NCBI RefSeq assembly: GCF_900103265.1
Contig: NZ_FMWX01000003.1
Location: 496,001-560,000, forward strand
Origin: Sphingomonas sp. NFR15
GTDB taxonomy: Bacteria > Pseudomonadota > Alphaproteobacteria > Sphingomonadales > Sphingomonadaceae
Direction: 5' to 3'
Length of the DNA: 64,000 bases
A program made the translations under genes and the position numbers. The notes under the pieces were generated by a model. The model was not told the DNA's origin, made no database searches, and worked only from the letters and a program-made list of their open reading frames with translations. Below, piece after piece: positions 60,319 to 64,000 of this stretch (positions are counted from its first letter, which is position 1; every line of letters starts with the position of its first letter).

Positions 60319-60702
60319 TCAGGCGGCGGGCGGGTTGAGCAGCACCCAGAGCCGTGCGATGCGGCCGTCCACAAACTCCGCGACATCCGCGCCCGTCACC
60401 GCGATCGGGCCGTCCTTCGGGCCGGCGTGCCAGCGCAGCGTGCCGAGGCCGTGATGCCCGACCGCCGGGGCATCCGGCGTGAAGACGAAGTCCGGCCCGA
60501 ACCGCTCGAGCAGCGCGCCCGCCACGGCGGAGATCGCGGCGCGGCCTTCGACGATCGCGTCGGGTTCGTACATCACCGGCTCTTCGACGAACAGCTCGGC
60601 CAGCGCCGCCGCGCGCGCTTCACCGTCGCGCTCGTTGAACACGCGTTCGAGGTTGGCGCGGAGCAGGTGATCGTAATCGGGTTCGGCGGCGTTCGGCATC
60701 AT
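60319..60702 (-). CDS. NTF2/SnoaL-like protein
   Basis: NTF2-fold protein, 127 aa. LLRANLERVFNERDGEARAA and ELFVEEPVMYEPDAIVEGRA with VTGADVAEFVDGRIARLWVL fit the SnoaL/DUF4440 type with its hydrophobic pocket. The start ATG at 60702 (or 60699) follows GAGGGAGACC. Could be an isomerase, hydrolase or binding protein; ligand unknown. Confidence 0.8.
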   Translation of the reverse strand: MMPNAAEPDYDHLLRANLERVFNERDGEARAAALAELFVEEPVMYEPDAIVEGRAAISAVAGALLERFGPDFVFTPDAPAVGHHGLGTLRWHAGPKDGPIAVTGADVAEFVDGRIARLWVLLNPPAA

Positions 60703-60725
60703 CGGTCTCCCTCGGGACGGTGCGA

Positions 60726-61214
60726 TCAGCGGCTGCGCGCGCGGCCGGCCATGACGGCTTCCACGAACGCTTCGAAATCGGCGCTGCTCGGCATCATCGA
60801 GCGCATGACCGAATGTTTGCCCGCGCGGTGGCGGATGATGAGAAATTTGTGCGAATGAACCTGTTGGATGCGCAGATCGGTGATGCTCGCGAACGGGATC
60901 GTGACCGTGTCGCTCGACCAGCGACCCGCTGGCAGCGTGACGCCGGTGCGATCGACCATCACCTCGCGCGGCTCGCGTAGCGAGGTGACGACACCGAACA
61001 GGCCGGCGGCGACGAAGCCGATGCTGAGCGCGCACAGTACCCAGTAGATGATCGATGCTTGGCCGGCGTCGAGCGAGAGTATCCCGTCGATGAGCAGCCC
61101 GCGATCATTGTCGTGCGCCGTGTAGCCGAGCACCACCGCACAAACGGCGAAAAACAGCCCCGCCAGCGCCATCACCCACGTCTTGGGGCGATAGGGATAG
61201 CGGAGCGTCTCCAT
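60726..61214 (-). CDS. PH-like membrane protein
   Basis: Unrecognised 162-aa membrane protein. Two hydrophobic segments (WVMALAGLFFAVCAVVLGYT, IIYWVLCALSIGFVAAGLFG) precede a small C-terminal domain (ITDLRIQQVHSHKFLIIRHR, ..ADFEAFVEAVMA) resembling bacterial pleckstrin-homology-like domains. The ATG at 61214 starts just after sdhA ends. It occupies the place where sdhB would usually follow sdhA. Confidence 0.75.
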   Translation of the reverse strand: METLRYPYRPKTWVMALAGLFFAVCAVVLGYTAHDNDRGLLIDGILSLDAGQASIIYWVLCALSIGFVAAGLFGVVTSLREPREVMVDRTGVTLPAGRWSSDTVTIPFASITDLRIQQVHSHKFLIIRHRAGKHSVMRSMMPSSADFEAFVEAVMAGRARSR

Positions 61215-61225
61215 CGGCTGCCGCC

Positions 61226-63043
61226 TTAGTAAACTCGCTTCTTCGGCTTGATGTACTCGGCGTCGTCGGTCAGCGTGTAATCGTGGACCGGGCGGTAATC
61301 GAGCGTGACGTTGCCGCCCGAGCCGCCCCAGCCGTCGAACCAACTGATCGTGTGCTTCATCCAGTTGGCATCGTCGCGCTCAGGGAAATCCTCGTGCGCG
61401 TGCGCGCCGCGCGATTCCTTGCGGGCTTCGGCGCTGGTGATCGTGGCGACCGCCTGGCTCATCAGGTTGTCGAGTTCGAGCGTCTCGACCAGATCGGTGT
61501 TCCAGATCAGCGAGCGGTCGGTGACGCGGACGTCCTGAAGGCGCTTGTTGACCTGCTGCATCTTGGCGACGCCTTCGCTGAGCAGCGCGCTGTCGCGGAA
61601 CACCGCAGCGTGCTTCTGCATGGTGCGCTGCATGTCGAGCCGGATTTCCGCCGTCGTCGAGCCGCCGTTGGCGTTGCGATAGCGATCGACCCGCGCGAGC
61701 GCGAGGTCGGCCGAATCCTTCGGCAGCGGCGCCTGCGTGGCGTTGGGCTTGAGCGTCTCCTTGAGGTGCAACCCGGTGGCGCGGCCGAACACGACGAGAT
61801 CGATCAGCGAGTTTGACCCGAGCCGGTTGGCGCCGTGGACCGAAACGCAGGCGGCTTCGCCGACCGCGAACAGGCCGGGCACCGCCACCTCGGGATCGTC
61901 GCCGACCTTGGTGACGACCTGACCGTGATAGTTACACGGGATACCGCCCATGTTGTAATGCACCGTCGGCGTGACGGGGAGCGGCTGGCGCGCGAGATCG
62001 ACGCCGGCGAAGATCTTCCCGCTCTCGGTGATACCGGGGAGCCGCCCGGCCAGCACCTTGGGATCGATATGATCGAGGTGCAGGAAGATATGGTCCTTAT
62101 GCTCGCCGACGCCGCGGCCTTCGCGCATCTCCAGCGCCATCGAGCGCGAGACGACGTCGCGCGAGGCGAGATCCTTGGCGGAGGGGGCGTAGCGTTCCAT
62201 GAAACGCTCGCCCTCGGAGTTGGTGAGATAGCCGCCTTCGCCGCGCGCGCCCTCGGTGATGAGCACGCCCGCGCCGTAGATGCCGGTCGGGTGGAACTGG
62301 ACGAACTCGAGGTCCTGCAAGGGCAGGCCGGCGCGCAGCACCATGCCGCCGCCGTCGCCGGTGCAAGTGTGCGCGGAGGTGGCGGAGAAATAGCAGCGGC
62401 CATAGCCGCCGGTCGCGAGCACCACCGCCTGAGCGCGGAAGCGGTGGATCGCGCCGGTTTCCATGCAGAGCGCGATCACGCCGCGGCAGACCGGCACGCC
62501 GTCGGCACCTTTCTCCATGATGAGATCGAGCGCGAAATATTCGATGTAGAAATCGGCGTCGTACTTGAGGCTCTGCTGGTAGAGCGCGTGGAGCATTGCG
62601 TGGCCGGTACGGTCGGCGGCGGCGCAGGTGCGCTGCACGGGGGGGCCTTCGCCCATGTTCTGCATGTGTCCGCCGAACGGGCGTTGGTAGATCGTCCCGT
62701 CCTCGTTGCGGCTGAACGGCACGCCGGCATGTTCGAGCTCATAAACGGCGGCGGGCGCCTCGCGGACCATGTACTCGATCGCGTCCTGGTCGCCGAGCCA
62801 GTCGGAGCCCTTGACGGTATCGTACATATGCCACGTCCAATGGTCGGGCGTGTTGTTGCCCAGGCTCGCGGCGATGCCGCCCTGCGCGGCGACGGTATGG
62901 CTGCGCGTCGGGAACACCTTGGTGATGCAGGCGGTGCGGAGGCCCGCTTCGGCGCTGCCCATCGTCGCGCGCAGGCCGGACCCGCCCGCGCCGACCACGA
63001 CGGTGTCGTAGGTGTGGTCGATGATCTTATAGGCGTCAGACAT
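61226..63043 (-). CDS. sdhA: Succinate dehydrogenase flavoprotein subunit
   Basis: Catalytic subunit of complex II, which oxidises succinate to fumarate in the TCA cycle, 605 aa. [20 protein letters not shown] starts the FAD domain; covalent FAD attaches to His in [16 protein letters not shown]. The active-site region includes [33 protein letters not shown] and [14 protein letters not shown]. Its ATG overlaps the sdhD stop (TGATG). No sdhB follows. Confidence 0.97.
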   Translation of the reverse strand: MSDAYKIIDHTYDTVVVGAGGSGLRATMGSAEAGLRTACITKVFPTRSHTVAAQGGIAASLGNNTPDHWTWHMYDTVKGSDWLGDQDAIEYMVREAPAAVYELEHAGVPFSRNEDGTIYQRPFGGHMQNMGEGPPVQRTCAAADRTGHAMLHALYQQSLKYDADFYIEYFALDLIMEKGADGVPVCRGVIALCMETGAIHRFRAQAVVLATGGYGRCYFSATSAHTCTGDGGGMVLRAGLPLQDLEFVQFHPTGIYGAGVLITEGARGEGGYLTNSEGERFMERYAPSAKDLASRDVVSRSMALEMREGRGVGEHKDHIFLHLDHIDPKVLAGRLPGITESGKIFAGVDLARQPLPVTPTVHYNMGGIPCNYHGQVVTKVGDDPEVAVPGLFAVGEAACVSVHGANRLGSNSLIDLVVFGRATGLHLKETLKPNATQAPLPKDSADLALARVDRYRNANGGSTTAEIRLDMQRTMQKHAAVFRDSALLSEGVAKMQQVNKRLQDVRVTDRSLIWNTDLVETLELDNLMSQAVATITSAEARKESRGAHAHEDFPERDDANWMKHTISWFDGWGGSGGNVTLDYRPVHDYTLTDDAEYIKPKKRVY

Positions 63044-63441
63044 CAGGCGGGCACTCCGGCGGCGGCGGTGAACGCCACTTTGAGGATCGAGAAGATCGCG
63101 ATCGCGGACGTCGCGACCACGAAGAAGTTGAGCGCGAACATCAGCGCGACGCGAGTCTCGGCGTGGACGTAATCCTCGATCACGACCTGGAGCCCCAGCC
63201 GGAAATGCCAGAACACCGAGACGATCAACAGAATCATCGGCACCGCGACCCACGCCGAGGCGAGCCACGGGCGGACGGTCGCATAATCATAGCCCGGCAG
63301 CCGCGCGACCGCGATGACGAACCACAGCATCAGGAACAGGTTCGAGGCCGCCGTGATCCGGTGCGTCAGCCAGTGGTGCGCGCCCGCCTTGGCGCTGCCG
63401 AGACCGCGGACGCGGCCGAGTTCCGTACCGCCACGCATCAT
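63043..63441 (-). CDS. sdhD: Succinate dehydrogenase membrane anchor SdhD
   Basis: Membrane anchor subunit, 132 aa, with three transmembrane helices ([57 protein letters not shown]). [13 protein letters not shown] is the start of the first helix; the family heme/quinone region includes [15 protein letters not shown]. It overlaps sdhC by four bases and sdhA by TGATG. Confidence 0.93.
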   Translation of the reverse strand: MMRGGTELGRVRGLGSAKAGAHHWLTHRITAASNLFLMLWFVIAVARLPGYDYATVRPWLASAWVAVPMILLIVSVFWHFRLGLQVVIEDYVHAETRVALMFALNFFVVATSAIAIFSILKVAFTAAAGVPA

Positions 63442-63848
63442 TTCGCTCCCAACAAAAAGGCCCAGAACGCGATCGTCGCGAGCACCGAGAAGATGAACGT
63501 CGCGTTGGCGGCGCGCTTGGCGCTGTTCAGTTCATAGCCCGCGCCGGTATCGAGGATGAAGTGGCGGATGCCGCTCGCCATGTGCTGGAAGAACGACAGG
63601 GTCAGCCCGATCCCGAAGATGTAGCCGAGTACGCCCTTGCCGAATTCGGCGAAGACCATGTGGAACACCGCATAGCTCTGCGGGCCGCCGGCGATCGCCG
63701 CGAGCCACCACACGAGCAGCAGGGTGCCGACTGTCGCCATGCCGCTGCCGGTCACGCGGTGGAGAATCGAGACCGTCATGTGCGGCCCCCACCTCCAGAT
63801 GCTGAGGTGCGGGCTTAACGGGCGGGCGGCGGGGCGTTGGCTGGCCAA
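63438..63848 (-). CDS. sdhC: Succinate dehydrogenase cytochrome b subunit SdhC
   Basis: Cytochrome b556 subunit, 136 aa. N-terminal RPLSPHLSIWRWGPHMTVSI and LHRVTGSGMATVGTLLLVWW, with a conserved His in the SILHRVTG region and HMASGIRHFILDTG (heme-ligand His region). Three membrane helices. First gene of the sdhCDA operon. Confidence 0.94.
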   Translation of the reverse strand: MASQRPAARPLSPHLSIWRWGPHMTVSILHRVTGSGMATVGTLLLVWWLAAIAGGPQSYAVFHMVFAEFGKGVLGYIFGIGLTLSFFQHMASGIRHFILDTGAGYELNSAKRAANATFIFSVLATIAFWAFLLGAK

Positions 63849-63933
63849 GGGCGGATCCTCTTCGGGCTATGCGCGCCGTATTAGTCGGCACACGCCCCGA
63901 TGCAAGCGCTGCGACGCAATATGGTGAGCTGGC

Positions 63934-64000
63934 ATGGCCAGCACTGGAACCGAGGCCTCGGTCGTGCCCGTGGCGCGCGTCTGCACCGGCTCTGCATGCG
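63934..64000 (+). CDS. Possible gene start cut by the window edge
   Basis: A plus-strand ATG at 63934 opens a stop-free frame (MASTGTEASVVPVARVCTGS..) that continues past the window end. A GGTGAG sequence lies upstream. Only about 22 codons are visible, so neither the product nor the reality of the gene can be judged. It is divergent from sdhC. Confidence 0.3.
   Translation, partial: MASTGTEASVVPVARVCTGSAC

Noticed and set aside
60319..61035. A longer 238-codon version of the NTF2-like gene
   Set aside because: The extra N-terminal part lies over the PH-like gene in another frame and has no fold; a good ribosome-binding site lies just before 60702.

Overview
This 64 kb window is a high-GC, gene-dense bacterial chromosome segment that looks like an alphaproteobacterium of the Sphingomonadales (Sphingomonas or a close relative). 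The main reasons are a MucR-type regulator with a C-D-H-H zinc site, a GapR/DUF2312 protein beside a DUF1244 protein, a UrcA-family protein, an RrF2-sufB-x-sufC-sufD-sufS-sufT-sufA operon, and several families of short palindromic repeats of a kind common in sphingomonad genomes. I see no rRNA, tRNA, CRISPR array, prophage or insertion sequence. Most of the window is core chromosome. Three type II toxin-antitoxin modules and the repeats are the accessory parts.

Layout. 0-11 kb: two PaaI-like thioesterases, a glycerophosphodiester phosphodiesterase, an XdhC/MocA/quinone oxidoreductase operon, an acyl-CoA ligase, gamma-glutamyltransferase and pyrD. 10.8-11 kb: a non-coding stretch ending in a strong terminator, possibly a small RNA, followed by an AraC-type regulator. 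12-18.3 kb: the complete suf operon on the minus strand, heavily invaded by repeats, with a palindromic operator candidate in front of its own regulator. 18.3-26.6 kb: an M16 peptidase, then a plus-strand run with an LpxO-like hydroxylase, nfuA, a RutE-like reductase, tsaB, rimI, mucR, fur and plsC. 26.6-31.7 kb: miaB-phoH-ybeY-corC with a vapBC module inserted between phoH and ybeY. 31.7-37.2 kb: purEK, a GNAT protein, a divergent TetR/DUF4188 pair, and a DUF3018/MazF pair translationally coupled to recQ.

37-51 kb: small hypothetical proteins, an EI24 protein, a PfkB kinase, a FUSC protein, pyruvate kinase, DUF1244, gapR, a YebC protein, ruvC-ruvA-(urcA, unknown)-ruvB and ptsP. 51-64 kb: an alpha/beta hydrolase with a TIGR02117 protein, phhA, a DUF2809 protein, prmA, an SDR, a ClpP-like protein, a C13 peptidase, a CocE/NonD hydrolase, a MazEF pair, a small zinc-ribbon protein, an NTF2-like protein, a PH-like membrane protein and sdhCDA. 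No sdhB follows sdhA.

The most notable observations are: (1) palindromic repeats have become part of the SufC, SufD, SufS and RrF2 regulator proteins; (2) vapBC sits inside the normally compact phoH-ybeY operon behind a perfect inverted repeat; (3) a toxin gene overlaps recQ by four bases, behind a perfect 14-bp palindrome; (4) a possible small RNA lies near 10.9 kb; (5) a ClpP-like protein has Asn where the catalytic Asp is expected; (6) sdhB is absent from the sdh operon. All functions come from reading motifs and family resemblance by eye. No database search was run.
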